A stretch of 39,504 bases of DNA, taken from the NCBI GenBank assembly GCA_013298565.1, contig JAAFIC010000024.1, positions 1 through 39,504 on the forward strand. Direction: 5' to 3'. Positions 7,536-16,514 of this stretch are shown here, in pieces. Position 1 is the stretch's first letter. The number at the start of each line of letters is the position of its first letter. This DNA comes from Alphaproteobacteria bacterium (GTDB lineage Bacteria > Pseudomonadota > Alphaproteobacteria > Elsterales > Elsteraceae). Both the position numbers and the translations under genes were made by a program. The notes below the pieces were generated by a model that made no database searches, had not been told where the DNA came from, and saw nothing but the letters and a program-made list of their open reading frames with translations.

Positions 7536-8546
7536 ATGGCTCACCCATCACGGTTTGACACAATTCGTGCCCTTCTATTGTTGCGGGATGCGCTCGCCGG
7601 ATCAGAGGACGGTTTGAGTGTACCCGAGATGATGGAACTCCTGCGGTGCTCCCGCCGCACGGTCGAAAGGCACCGTGCGTTGATTGAAGAAATCTGGGGC
7701 GTTCCGCTCGATGAAATGCCGGGGCATAGCGCGCGGGAAAAGCGATGGCGGCTCGACCCGCGCCCCCTGCGCCACGATATTGCGATTTCACCGAACGATC
7801 TCGCTGCCCTTACCCTGGCACGCGATAAATTCACCCAGGAAGGGTTGAGCGGCAATGCCGAGGCCCTACTGCGATTGGAAGCCCTTCTGCTTCGTTTATT
7901 GCCCAAAAACCGTCGCCCTCGCTTTGCGCCAGATTGGGAAGCCCTGTTGCAAGGCGAAGGCTGGGCAACCCGCCCACAACCGCGTCTCACAGGACTAGAG
8001 GCAACGCTAGACACAATCCGCACGGCCTTGAAAGCCTGCCAGAAGTTAAGGTTTCACTACGTTAGCCGCTTCACGAGGAAAGCAAGCCGCCCCACGGTTT
8101 CCCCCTATGGTGTGCTCTACGGGGTTCGCCATTATCTTATTGCCTATAATGATAGTGCCCAAAAATACTTGCTCTATAGTCTTGCGGATATCAGCGATTT
8201 GACGCTGCTAAGCGAGGGGTTTGAGCGCGATCCCAACTTCTCCTTGCCCCCATTTGCCGCCCGCTCCTTCGGGGTGTTTCAAGAAGAGCCGCAAGATATC
8301 CTCTGGTGGGTCAGCCCCTTTGCTGCCGCCGAGGCACGACGCACGCAGTTTCATCCCAGTCAGACAATTGAAGAACAGGCCGATGGTTCGCTGCTCGTCC
8401 GTTTCCAGGCCGGAGGTTTTATTGAAATGGCGTGGTATCTGCTTACCTGGCACGGGGAAATTCGCGTGTTGGAGCCGCACGACCTGAGGGAGGCCGTGGA
8501 GCGGGTCATGGCCGAAGCAGCTTTGAGCATCTCCGACCCCTATTGA
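7536..8546 (+). CDS. HTH/WYL-domain transcriptional regulator
   Basis: A 336-residue regulator with an N-terminal DeoR-like winged helix-turn-helix (about residues 7-55, LSVPEMMELLRCSRRTVERH), a linker and a WYL domain (about 165-235, LRFHYVSRFTRKASRPTVSPYGVLYGVRHYLIAY, shown here only as a positional landmark in pieces: RFHYVSR, then SPYGVLYG, then HYLIAY), followed by the usual C-terminal extension. WYL proteins bind nucleic acid or nucleotides and often control defence, CRISPR or DNA-damage genes. The ATG at 7536 was preferred over a GTG/ATG 63 bp upstream because AAGG lies nearby and the HTH then starts at the usual distance. It is followed after 45 bp by a small FtsZ-like gene with a strong ribosome site, so the two may be cotranscribed. 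Confidence 0.85.
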   Translation: MAHPSRFDTIRALLLLRDALAGSEDGLSVPEMMELLRCSRRTVERHRALIEEIWGVPLDEMPGHSAREKRWRLDPRPLRHDIAISPNDLAALTLARDKFTQEGLSGNAEALLRLEALLLRLLPKNRRPRFAPDWEALLQGEGWATRPQPRLTGLEATLDTIRTALKACQKLRFHYVSRFTRKASRPTVSPYGVLYGVRHYLIAYNDSAQKYLLYSLADISDLTLLSEGFERDPNFSLPPFAARSFGVFQEEPQDILWWVSPFAAAEARRTQFHPSQTIEEQADGSLLVRFQAGGFIEMAWYLLTWHGEIRVLEPHDLREAVERVMAEAALSISDPY

Positions 8547-8591
8547 CGCAGATGCAAGTTTACTGGGGCTTCCATTCCTCAGGAGACCTCC

Positions 8592-8891
8592 ATGCAAGTC
8601 TGCCCCAACTGTTCCGGCCAATGCACCCTCGCCCATAACCCCGGCGGCCCTGACTGTGCGTACCTTGACCGCGTAACCCTCGCCGTAAAGGCCATCAGCG
8701 ACTTAATGACCCACACTGGGCTTATCAATCTCGATTTCGCCGACTTCCGATCCGTTATTCTCGGTGGTGGCATTGCGGCGTTCGGCGTCGGCGAGGCGAG
8801 TGGCCCTGATCGGATACGCCTTGCAACCGATGCAGCGGTGCTTGATTTGAAACGAAGTTTGGCGGCATCTAAATTCAAGAACAGAGAATAA
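8592..8891 (+). CDS. Small protein with Cys-rich head and FtsZ synergy-loop region
   Basis: A 99-residue protein with a good ribosome site (AGGAGA, 6 bp before ATG). Residues 1-25 hold four cysteines (C4, C7, C11, C22), like a small zinc-binding knuckle. From about residue 28 the sequence follows the H7/T7-loop/H8 part of FtsZ: AVKAISDLMTHTGLINLDFA, then DFRSVI, and GVGEASGPDR. In FtsZ, the two Asp residues of this loop complete the GTPase site of the neighbouring subunit; both are present (DFADFR). The GTP-binding half of FtsZ, with its GGGTGTG loop, is missing. It could be a gene remnant with a chance start, or a true mini-protein that caps FtsZ filaments or blocks division. The intact frame, good ribosome site and position behind a WYL regulator favour a real gene. 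I know of no described protein with this layout. Confidence 0.7.
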   Translation: MQVCPNCSGQCTLAHNPGGPDCAYLDRVTLAVKAISDLMTHTGLINLDFADFRSVILGGGIAAFGVGEASGPDRIRLATDAAVLDLKRSLAASKFKNRE

Positions 8892-8920
8892 TAGTGAAAA
8901 AAACACATTGCGAAATTTTA

Positions 8921-8950
8921 TTGACAATCACTCTACAATATGAGTACACA
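8921..8950 (+). promoter_or_regulatory. Possible promoter of the AT-rich nuclease-like gene
   Basis: A consensus -35 TTGACA (8921-8926) is followed after 18 bp by a weak -10 TACACA (8945-8950). The next ATG is at 8987. The surrounding DNA is markedly AT-rich. Confidence 0.35.
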
Positions 8951-8986
8951 TTAAATCCGTGAATATATTTTCTTAGAGAAGTCTAA

Positions 8987-9514
8987 ATGTTATTTAAGAT
9001 TATTGAGTCTGGAGTTAAGTATGCATGCAATGATTATGTTGCAATTTCTCAATTCGGTTCTTTTGACGTAAAACCAAAAGAAGATCAATTAAAATGCGCC
9101 TTCTATCGGGCCTTCAGCGAAGCAAACTTTATTGTCCAAGCGGAAGCAGCCTTGGAGCGTAAGGGGGCTCGATGTGATCTTCTCGTTATTGGAGAAAATA
9201 AGCGCGTTGCCATCGAGTTTAAGACAGCATGGGCAGGCGATGGATGGGTAAATAAACCACCTGCACAACAAAAGACATGGCTTGCAGATATTAATAAATT
9301 AAAAAATTTAAGAGAAAAACAATTCGCTGATATAGGTTTTTTTATTTTATGTCTTATTTATCAAAAAGAGTCAATTTATGAAAAAAAAATAAAAGATGCA
9401 ATGAATAATTTATTTGAACATGATCCAGAATTTATATCTGTTCCAACAGAAATAAAAAACTGGAACGGACTTAATCATTTTCAGGTATTTTCATGGCGTG
9501 TATTTGGATCTTAG
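8987..9514 (+). CDS. PD-(D/E)XK nuclease-like hypothetical protein
   Basis: A 175-residue protein encoded in AT-rich DNA quite unlike its neighbours, with many AAA/AAT/TTT codons. The centre reads ARCDLLVIGENKRVAIEFKT: an Asp, a short strand, then E-F-K, which is the arrangement of a PD-(D/E)XK nuclease core. An upstream Glu (AEAALERKG) could be the first acidic residue. The C-terminal third is Lys-rich and ends in a FQVFSWRVF strand. Such small proteins occur as orphan restriction-like or defence genes. I cannot name the family. Codon use and base composition indicate recent transfer. A MoxR-type ATPase fragment and a MITE follow, so the stretch collects insertions. Confidence 0.65.
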   Translation: MLFKIIESGVKYACNDYVAISQFGSFDVKPKEDQLKCAFYRAFSEANFIVQAEAALERKGARCDLLVIGENKRVAIEFKTAWAGDGWVNKPPAQQKTWLADINKLKNLREKQFADIGFFILCLIYQKESIYEKKIKDAMNNLFEHDPEFISVPTEIKNWNGLNHFQVFSWRVFGS

Positions 9515-9537
9515 AATAAGATGGAATATCATTATGT

Positions 9538-9669
9538 CTCTACGTCTTCGGCCCCACCGGCAGCGATAAGAGCAGCCTGATCCGCCAGGTGGCGGCCAAG
9601 CTCAACTATCCGGTCTTCGAGATCACCGGCCACGGGCGGCTGGAGTTCGCCGATCTTGCCGGGCATCTC
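9538..9669 (+). pseudogene. Fragment of a MoxR/CobS-like AAA ATPase
   Basis: The plus strand encodes YVFGPTGSDKSSLIRQ, then VAAKLNYPVFEITGHGRLEF and ADLAGHL, which match the start of the AAA core of CobS/MoxR-type ATPases carried by many rhizobial plasmids and ICEs. The Walker A loop has Asp where the invariant Gly of GxGKS should be. Similarity ends where the MITE begins, and what follows the MITE does not continue the domain. GC content jumps back to the genomic level here. It is a dead scrap. Confidence 0.65.
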
Positions 9670-9670
9670 A

Positions 9671-9831
9671 GAGGTTGTTTGGAAATTCGGCGGCTGAGAG
9701 ACTGCGAGGGATTTTTGGGACCTGATAGGAGCCAAGCGCAGCAGATATCGAGACTATCTGCAAGATTGGCGACGCAGCAGGGCGTAAAAAGACCCGCAGG
9801 ATCGACCCGTCCGACATTTTCAAACAGGCTC
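9671..9831 (-). mobile_element. 161-bp MITE, copy 1, flanked by TCA duplication
   Basis: Ends GAGGTTGTTTGGAAAT and, on the other strand, GAGCCTGTTTGAAAAT form terminal inverted repeats. The element is flanked by TCA (9668-9670) and TCA (9832-9834). A second copy of exactly the same length lies at 24435-24595 in opposite orientation, about 94% identical. It has no coding capacity. A 3-bp TNA duplication and these ends point to mobilisation by an IS5-family (IS1031-like) transposase, none of which is in the window. The gene-free stretch from here to 9994 shows nothing else. Confidence 0.85.
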
Positions 9832-9994
9832 TCAGCGCTTCTGTTAAGCAATCAGATGACCAATCGCGATTGGCACCCGACAGAATCTTGGGCTTGTGAC
9901 TGCCCCTCTGCCCCGGCGCAACACTCCTCGTCTCCCGAACCCGCAGCGCCCCTTGATCGCTGAACTCGCCGCCCCCCAAAGCGCGCCGCAGTTG

Positions 9995-12900
9995 TTATGC
10001 CACGGCATCGCTTTCCGCATAGACCGTGAGGCGCAGCAGACTGGGATCGTCTAACAGCGCCTCCGACAGCGGCATAATCCGCGCGCCATCGGTCCAGATC
10101 AGCCAGCAGCGTACGGACCTGTCGGGATAAAGCTGCTGCAACAACGCCCGGTAGAGCGCCATCTGTTGGCGATACGCGCGCGATACGCCCACCTCGTGCG
10201 TCGGCGGTGGGCGGTTGGTTTTGAAATCAGCCACCAGCACGTCGGTTGGCCCAACCCACAGCCGATCCACTTGCCCGGAAACCACAACATCCCCTACCCG
10301 CCCAACAAGCGGCACTTCCGCCCGCGCGTCCGCCCCGAACAGGGGTTTCAGATCGGGATGGGTCAGCACGGTCTCGGCCTCTTGCCACAGCGCAAGTTGT
10401 TCGGTTTCGGAAAGCTGATGCACGGGCCGCGCAAGATAGGCGGCGGCGCTTGGCTGCCAGCGGGCGGGGCTAATGTCGGGCAGCATCTGCAACAGCCGAT
10501 GCACCAGCCGCCCGCGCGTAAGGCCCGCCGCCCGCGCCCCTTGATCCGGCAGATCGAGACGCTGGCCTGCGAGCGGGGAGCGCGCCGGTGGCTCTTCCGT
10601 AAGGCGGGAGGGGGTGAGCGGCTTGCTCGGTGTTGGCTCTTCGGGCGGCGGGGCGAATAGCCAAGCGGGAATAGCGGTTTCTGTCAGCGCTGGGGCGTGC
10701 AGCCCTTCCTTAGCCGTCACGGGCCACGTTTGCGGGCAGGACACGCGCACGCCCTTACCGCCCCACTCCGGCGCGCCGTCCGCCGTGAAATCGAAATCGA
10801 GGGTTTCGGCCTGCTCAAGCGCCGCCTGTCGGTCCAGCACGGTTTGGATCAACCCGTACCACGTATCGCCCTTGGCCTCGTCCTCTCTCCCCGCCAGCCA
10901 GCCCGTGATGTACAGCCGATCTTCGGCGCGGGTGAGCGCGACATAGAGCAAGCGCCGATATTCCGCCGCCTCCTGCACCGCTTGCGCCGCCCGCAGCGTG
11001 GCGGTTGCAGGGTCATCATCGGCTTTGCGCGGCGACCACACTGGCCCCCAGTCGCCCGCCTCCGGCCAGAACAGGGTTTTCTTAGACTTCGGTGCGCTGG
11101 CGCAATCGGGCAGAAACACGATAGGCGCTTGCAGGCCCTTGGCACCGTGAACGGTCATAATCCGCACTTCGTTGCGCCCGGCGGTATCGCTATCGCGCTT
11201 GATCTCCTGATCCGACAGATCAAGCCAGTGAATGAAGCCTTGCAAGCTAGGGGTGTGAATGCGCTCGAAAGCTAAGGATTGATTGAGAAACTCGTCAATC
11301 GGGTCTGCTGCCTCGGCCCCTAAGCGTTCCAGCAACGCCCGACGCCCGCCTTCGCGGCTGAGAATATCGGCGTAGAATTCGTAAGGCCGCGTAAAATCGA
11401 CCCGCGCCCGCCAGCGGTTGATTTTTTCCTCTGCCGCTGCCAGCGCGGGCAGCGTTTCCGCCCGCGCCCGCAACGCCGACCAGAGCGACTGGTTGCCCCG
11501 ATCCGACGCCGCAATGAACAACTCATCTTCGGTCAACCCAACCAGCGGCGATTTCAGCAGGCAGGCAAGCGATAGATCATCGGCAGGCAACAGCAGAAAT
11601 CGCCCGAGCGCCAGCAGGTCCATCACGGCTAAGTGCGTGGTAAGACGCAGGCGATCCGCGCCCGCCACCGGCACGCCCTCTTGCTTCAGCGCCCGCACAA
11701 GTTCGCCAACAAATTGGCCGCGCCGCCGCACCAGAATAAGAATATCGCCGGCCTGCACGGGCCTAGCTCTAGCCGTGAGCATCTCCCCTCGATCTAGCCA
11801 GCCGCGAATTCGCCGGGCGATCACGCGCGCGACCACAGCGGGCGGATTGCTCGCGCCTTCGCGGGTCAGCGCTAAACGCCAGGTGCTTGTATCCGGCTCT
11901 TCGGGTTTGCGCTTGGGCAGAACCGGCCACAACTCGACCAACCCCGCCTCCCCCAAGCGTGACACGGCGTGCTCTAAGGGTTGATCCGGTTCGACCACCC
12001 CATCGGCGGCATCCGCTTCCCCAAACACCGCATCGACGGTACCCAAAACCGCGTGGGTTGAGCGGAAGGAATGATCGAGCGATTCGATCCAGAGCCGCTG
12101 CTGGACTTGTTCGAGCAAGCGGGCGAACGCGGCGCGCATGGTTTGAAACGCGCGCGGATCGGCCCCTTGGAAACTGTAAATCGACTGTTTGGCGTCCCCC
12201 ACCACAAACAAAGTGCGAAGCCCTTCCGCCCGGCTTTGCCCAACGAAAAACTCTTGCGCTAACAGCCGCACGATCTGCCACTGGTCCGGGTTGGTGTCTT
12301 GCGCCTCATCAATGAGGATATGATCTAGCCCGCCATCGAGCTTGAACAACACCCACGACGCGCCGCCGTCGCGGTCCAGAAGCTGCACTGTGTGCAAGAT
12401 CAAATCATCGTAATCGAGCCACGCCCGCTGGCGCTTCAACTCGGCATAGGCGCTCAGAATCGCGGCACCCAACCGCAGCAAGGCAACCGTGCCGGTAAAG
12501 ATGGTGACGGCAGCGACCCGGCGGAAAAAACGCAGCAGGCGTTCGGCCTCTCGCGCCATCCAGTCCAGCACGTCCGGCGCGGCTTTCTGCACGGCTTTCG
12601 TACACAGCGCCGCGCGAATATCGCCATCGGCCTTCAGAAAAATTTCGGTATAGGCCGTAAAATTCAGCCCGTTCGGCTCGGCCAGGAACGCCTGAATTTT
12701 CCGCCCTGCCGGTTGATCACTTTTCTCGGTGCCTTTGGCCAACGCCGCCGCTGCTGCCGTAAGGTCCGCCGCTTGCGCGCGGGTCACTTCCAGAGCATCG
12801 CCCTGCACCTGTTCCACCGTCTCGAACGGATCGACCGCCAGCGCCTCGGCCAGCGCCGCAATCATCGGCTCGATCCCGCCGAGACGGGCGGTCAGGCGGA

Positions 12901-13546
12901 GCCACTTGCCCCGTTCCGACGCCAGGGTTTTCAGCAGATTATGGAAGCCTTCCTCCTGCAAACGGTCGGCAATGATTTGCAGCGCCGCGCCCAAATCGGC
13001 CAAGCCTTCGCCACTGCGGGCTTGTGCAAAGACCAGTTCGCGCGCATCAAGCAGCAATGTTTCAGCGTTGGCATCGTCCATCGCTTGAAAATGCGGCGGC
13101 AGTCCGGCTTCGAGGGGGAACCGCGCCAGCACTGACTGGCAGAAGGAATGAATGGTCTGGATTTTCAACCCGCCCGGCGATTCCAGCACGAGGCCGAACA
13201 GCCGCCGCGCCCGGCGAACCTCCCCATCCTCCGGCGCACGCCCCCCCGACAAGGCCGTGAGGGTTTCGAGCAAGCCGGGCAAGGGCATTGAGGCCCACTC
13301 ACCCAAACGCTCCATCAGCCGCTTCTGCATTTCGGCGGCGGCGGCTTTGGTATAGGTGATGCACAATACCCTGTGCGGCGCGGTTCCCGCCAGCAGCAGC
13401 CGCAAGACCCGGCGCGTGAGCACAGTGGTCTTCCCCGTTCCTGCCGAGGCCGCCACCCAGACCGAGCGCTCCGGGATCGTCGCGAGGGTCTGCTTATCGC
13501 CTGCTGCCGTGCGGGCATCGGCGCGCTGCTTTTCGAGATCGCTCAC
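9995..13546 (-). CDS. addA: AddA, helicase-nuclease subunit of double-strand-break repair
   Basis: AddA of 1183 residues, the UvrD-type helicase and 5'-strand nuclease of the AddAB complex that resects double-strand breaks for RecA. Visible: Walker A ASAGTGKTT (about 33-41), helicase motif TYTKAAAAEM, Walker B ILIDEAQD (about 410-417), GDAKQSIYSFQGADPRAF, TVHGAKGLQAPIVFLP and YVALTRAEDRLYI. The C-terminal nuclease shows GQVDRLW and ADFKTNR (Asp near 1107), which hold the metal-binding Asp and the catalytic D-x-K. The start is GTG at 13546, whose GTGA overlaps the addB stop by 4 bp behind a GGGGAGGG ribosome site; an ATG at 13573 would lengthen it without need. In many alphaproteobacteria trxA follows; here remnants and a MITE follow instead. 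Confidence 0.95.
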   Translation of the reverse strand: MSDLEKQRADARTAAGDKQTLATIPERSVWVAASAGTGKTTVLTRRVLRLLLAGTAPHRVLCITYTKAAAAEMQKRLMERLGEWASMPLPGLLETLTALSGGRAPEDGEVRRARRLFGLVLESPGGLKIQTIHSFCQSVLARFPLEAGLPPHFQAMDDANAETLLLDARELVFAQARSGEGLADLGAALQIIADRLQEEGFHNLLKTLASERGKWLRLTARLGGIEPMIAALAEALAVDPFETVEQVQGDALEVTRAQAADLTAAAAALAKGTEKSDQPAGRKIQAFLAEPNGLNFTAYTEIFLKADGDIRAALCTKAVQKAAPDVLDWMAREAERLLRFFRRVAAVTIFTGTVALLRLGAAILSAYAELKRQRAWLDYDDLILHTVQLLDRDGGASWVLFKLDGGLDHILIDEAQDTNPDQWQIVRLLAQEFFVGQSRAEGLRTLFVVGDAKQSIYSFQGADPRAFQTMRAAFARLLEQVQQRLWIESLDHSFRSTHAVLGTVDAVFGEADAADGVVEPDQPLEHAVSRLGEAGLVELWPVLPKRKPEEPDTSTWRLALTREGASNPPAVVARVIARRIRGWLDRGEMLTARARPVQAGDILILVRRRGQFVGELVRALKQEGVPVAGADRLRLTTHLAVMDLLALGRFLLLPADDLSLACLLKSPLVGLTEDELFIAASDRGNQSLWSALRARAETLPALAAAEEKINRWRARVDFTRPYEFYADILSREGGRRALLERLGAEAADPIDEFLNQSLAFERIHTPSLQGFIHWLDLSDQEIKRDSDTAGRNEVRIMTVHGAKGLQAPIVFLPDCASAPKSKKTLFWPEAGDWGPVWSPRKADDDPATATLRAAQAVQEAAEYRRLLYVALTRAEDRLYITGWLAGREDEAKGDTWYGLIQTVLDRQAALEQAETLDFDFTADGAPEWGGKGVRVSCPQTWPVTAKEGLHAPALTETAIPAWLFAPPPEEPTPSKPLTPSRLTEEPPARSPLAGQRLDLPDQGARAAGLTRGRLVHRLLQMLPDISPARWQPSAAAYLARPVHQLSETEQLALWQEAETVLTHPDLKPLFGADARAEVPLVGRVGDVVVSGQVDRLWVGPTDVLVADFKTNRPPPTHEVGVSRAYRQQMALYRALLQQLYPDRSVRCWLIWTDGARIMPLSEALLDDPSLLRLTVYAESDAVA

Positions 13547-16506
13547 GCCTCGCCCTCCCCGCCGCCGCTCCACTCGGCCACGCGGGCGAGGTGGGTGTAG
13601 TCGGAGAATCGCGGCGCATATTGAGCGCGCGGGATAACCGGATAGGGCGTATCGGCCTCGTCATAATGGGCGATGAGGGACGCGATACCGCCGCGCGTTT
13701 CCAGCAACAGCCTTGCCATCTCCCCCTTGACAGGTTGGATTTTTCCAGCAGGCGCGCCGCCCGACAGGTGCCAGAACGCCAAATCTTCGACCCCCTGCGC
13801 CGGCAGATCGGCAAACCCCCCCGCTTCGGCAATCAGCGCTTCGAGCGGTAGTTGCGGCGCATAACCTGCCTGAATCACGGCTTCCGTCGGCGGGGTGCCG
13901 GTTTTATAGTCGATGATGCGATAGCCGCCGTCTTTGAGGCGCTCGATACGGTCGGCCTTGGCCCTCAGCGTGAACGGCCCGGCGGGGCCTTCGACCGTGA
14001 GCGCGCCGGTTACTTCCGTCTTAATTTCGGCAATATCGGTGCGGCGGTGGCGCTCCTCGGCCACGAACCAGGCCGCCACCCGCTCGAAACGCGGCCACCA
14101 GAAGGCGTGCAGGCTGGGAGAGGCAAGTAAGTCGCCAAACGCCTCTCGCCCAATCTGTAAGAGCTTCGGCAAAGCATCGACGGGCAGGGCTTGGGGATAG
14201 GCTTTCACGAACCTATCGAGCGCGGTGTGGATCACCTGCCCACGCTCGGCTGCCCCCGGATCGGCATCAAGCGGATCGAGCGCCTTCAACCCTAAAATCC
14301 GCTTGGCGTAAAGCCCGTAGGGGTCGCGCCGCCACAAATCAATGTCCGTGACATACAGGCTGCGCGGGCGCAAATGCACTGGCGGGCGCGGCTCCGGCGC
14401 GGGATGAGGCGCATAGCGCGCGGGCCGATCCAGCGCTGCCGCCCACAGTGGCAAAGCCGAGGTTGGCAGTTTGCGCCCCTGCCCCGCCAAGAGGACATCC
14501 AGCCGTTGCAACCAGCGCGACGGCACGGTTGGCGTGCCATCCACCCGGCCTGAGCGCGCGAAAATCACCTCCGGGGCCATAGCGGCCTGCATGAAATCAT
14601 GGGCAGATAGGCCAATCCGCCGTGCCAACGGGGGCAGACCGAACTGCTGGCGCATGGGGCGCGACATCCACGGATCGCCCGGCGGCTCGGCAGGCCAAGT
14701 CCCTTCGTTCAACCCCGCCAGGATCATTAGATCAGGCCGGGCAAGCCGGGCTTCGAGCGGCCCTAGGATAGCCAAACGCGGGTGGCGATCATAAACCTGC
14801 CGCACGGCAATTGGCCCCATAAAGCTCATCACGAGGGCCGGATAGTCGGCGGGATTATCGAGATCCAAAGCCCCGGCGTTCTCGACCAAATCAGCCAAGA
14901 AATCCGCCGCCGCCTCCCCCGCCGGTCCCGCCCACAGCCGCTCTTCGCCGGGGAGGGAGTCGGTGGCGCACAGCGCTTCCGCCGCTATCAGATGGGCCAG
15001 AATGGCGGCGCGGAAACTTTGCTGGGGCCGCGCCATTGCGGCTTCCCACGGCCCCAAGCAAGTATCGAGCCTGTCGAGATACGGGCGCAGCACGAGTGCC
15101 GCGCGGGCGGCCCGCTCCGGTGAAAGCTCGGCCAGTGCCGCCTCCATCGCGCGGCGCAACCCGCTCAACCCGCCGTCCGGGCGGGGGCCGCGCAACACCC
15201 GCTCTTCCAGCAGATGCGCCGCGCGCCGCGCCTCGGCAAGCGACAGCCCGAGCGCCGTGAGGGGGTGTTTCAGTAGGGCCAACAGCGGGGCGGGGGCGAA
15301 ATAGTCGCGCGCGGCTTCTGCCAACAGACGCAGAAACACGCCCGGCACCGAGCCGCTCAGGGGCTGCCCAGCAGAATCGTCGCAGCGCACGCCATAGCGG
15401 CTGAGTTCGGCGGCCACCCTGCGGGCAAGGTCGCGGTCGGGCGTGATGAGCGCTGCCGTCCGCCCAGGAGTTTCGAGCGCTTGGCGGAGGGCAATGGCGA
15501 TCATCACCGCTTCCTCCTGCACGCTCCCGGCATCAATGCGGCTGACGCCGGCCAGCGCGCCGTCGAGATCAAGCGGCAGGACGGCGCGGTCTTCCGGCGG
15601 CGCGACCGAGAGCGCTTGCGCCAACAGCCGCGCCCGCGTTGGCACAGTTTGCGCCGCGCCCGTGCAACCGGGCCATATCTGCACTGCCGTTCGACACAGG
15701 TCGAGCGCGGTCAGCAAATCCTGCAAGCCCGACTGCGGATGCGTGGGATGCTCCGGCAACAGCGCCCATTCGGCCTCCGGCATCTCGGTATCGAGACCGG
15801 GCAGCACAACATCCCCGTGCGGCAGACGGGCGATGACGGCAATCAGGTCGCGCGCCGATTGCTGGCTGCCCGTAGTCCCGGCCACGATCACCCGCCCCAG
15901 CGGCGGGGTTTCGGCCCAAACCTGCGCTTGCAGGCGAATAAGCGCATCGCGCCGCGCAATCGGGTCTAACGCCTGTTCTTCGGTCAATACCTGCGGCCAG
16001 GTTTCCGTAACGATTCGCAAAAAATCGAGGGTGATTTGCCAATGATGGGCGAGGCTTTCCGGCACTAGCCGCACTAATCCGTCAAAGCCTAAGCCTTCCG
16101 CCTGCGCCTGGTTCATCAACCGCGCCAGTTCCGCCGCCAACGCCGCCGCCCGGTCCAGCGGTAAGCGCGGATCGCGCGCGCGGATCAACTGCGCCAACAT
16201 GGCCTGACGGCGTAACGGCGGCAGGGCAGGCGGCAGCGTAGCCGCCAAACCGCCAACCGCGATGGAATCGCTAAAGGTTAAATCATCATCATCAATATCG
16301 CCCAAAGCGCTGAAATTCGGCAACACGAGCGCGCGGCCCTCGGCAGCCCGCAAAAACGCCTCGCGCAAAGTTCGGCACGCCCGGCGCGATGGTAACAGCA
16401 GGCGCAAGCGGGCGAACGCCAACGGGTCGCGTGCCGCCTCGGGCAGCAAACCGGCAACCAGCGCGTCCGCAAACCCGATACCGGCAGGGATAGTGTAAAC
16501 AGCCAC
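13543..16506 (-). CDS. addB: AddB, second subunit of AddAB
   Basis: The alphaproteobacterial AddB subunit, about 987 residues. It holds an inactive helicase-like fold and a C-terminal nuclease that cuts the other strand. The N-terminus VAVYTIPAGIGFADALVAGL matches the family start, so the GTG at 16506 is preferred to an ATG at 16662 inside tsaE. The helicase half lacks a proper Walker A, as expected. The nuclease domain shows a DIDLWRRDPYGLYAKRILGL segment, RGQVIHTALDRF, AKADRIER and IIDYKTG (Asp near 866). It begins 8 bp behind tsaE and overlaps addA by 4 bp, so the three are translationally linked. The amgK and murU genes that often sit between tsaE and addB in alphaproteobacteria are absent. 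Confidence 0.93.
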   Translation of the reverse strand: MAVYTIPAGIGFADALVAGLLPEAARDPLAFARLRLLLPSRRACRTLREAFLRAAEGRALVLPNFSALGDIDDDDLTFSDSIAVGGLAATLPPALPPLRRQAMLAQLIRARDPRLPLDRAAALAAELARLMNQAQAEGLGFDGLVRLVPESLAHHWQITLDFLRIVTETWPQVLTEEQALDPIARRDALIRLQAQVWAETPPLGRVIVAGTTGSQQSARDLIAVIARLPHGDVVLPGLDTEMPEAEWALLPEHPTHPQSGLQDLLTALDLCRTAVQIWPGCTGAAQTVPTRARLLAQALSVAPPEDRAVLPLDLDGALAGVSRIDAGSVQEEAVMIAIALRQALETPGRTAALITPDRDLARRVAAELSRYGVRCDDSAGQPLSGSVPGVFLRLLAEAARDYFAPAPLLALLKHPLTALGLSLAEARRAAHLLEERVLRGPRPDGGLSGLRRAMEAALAELSPERAARAALVLRPYLDRLDTCLGPWEAAMARPQQSFRAAILAHLIAAEALCATDSLPGEERLWAGPAGEAAADFLADLVENAGALDLDNPADYPALVMSFMGPIAVRQVYDRHPRLAILGPLEARLARPDLMILAGLNEGTWPAEPPGDPWMSRPMRQQFGLPPLARRIGLSAHDFMQAAMAPEVIFARSGRVDGTPTVPSRWLQRLDVLLAGQGRKLPTSALPLWAAALDRPARYAPHPAPEPRPPVHLRPRSLYVTDIDLWRRDPYGLYAKRILGLKALDPLDADPGAAERGQVIHTALDRFVKAYPQALPVDALPKLLQIGREAFGDLLASPSLHAFWWPRFERVAAWFVAEERHRRTDIAEIKTEVTGALTVEGPAGPFTLRAKADRIERLKDGGYRIIDYKTGTPPTEAVIQAGYAPQLPLEALIAEAGGFADLPAQGVEDLAFWHLSGGAPAGKIQPVKGEMARLLLETRGGIASLIAHYDEADTPYPVIPRAQYAPRFSDYTHLARVAEWSGGGEGEA

Positions 16507-16514
16507 GCGAGCGC

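Noticed and set aside
13547-13573. ATG at 13573 as addA start
   Set aside because: GTG at 13546 overlaps the addB stop as GTGA, has a better placed ribosome site and gives the family N-terminus.
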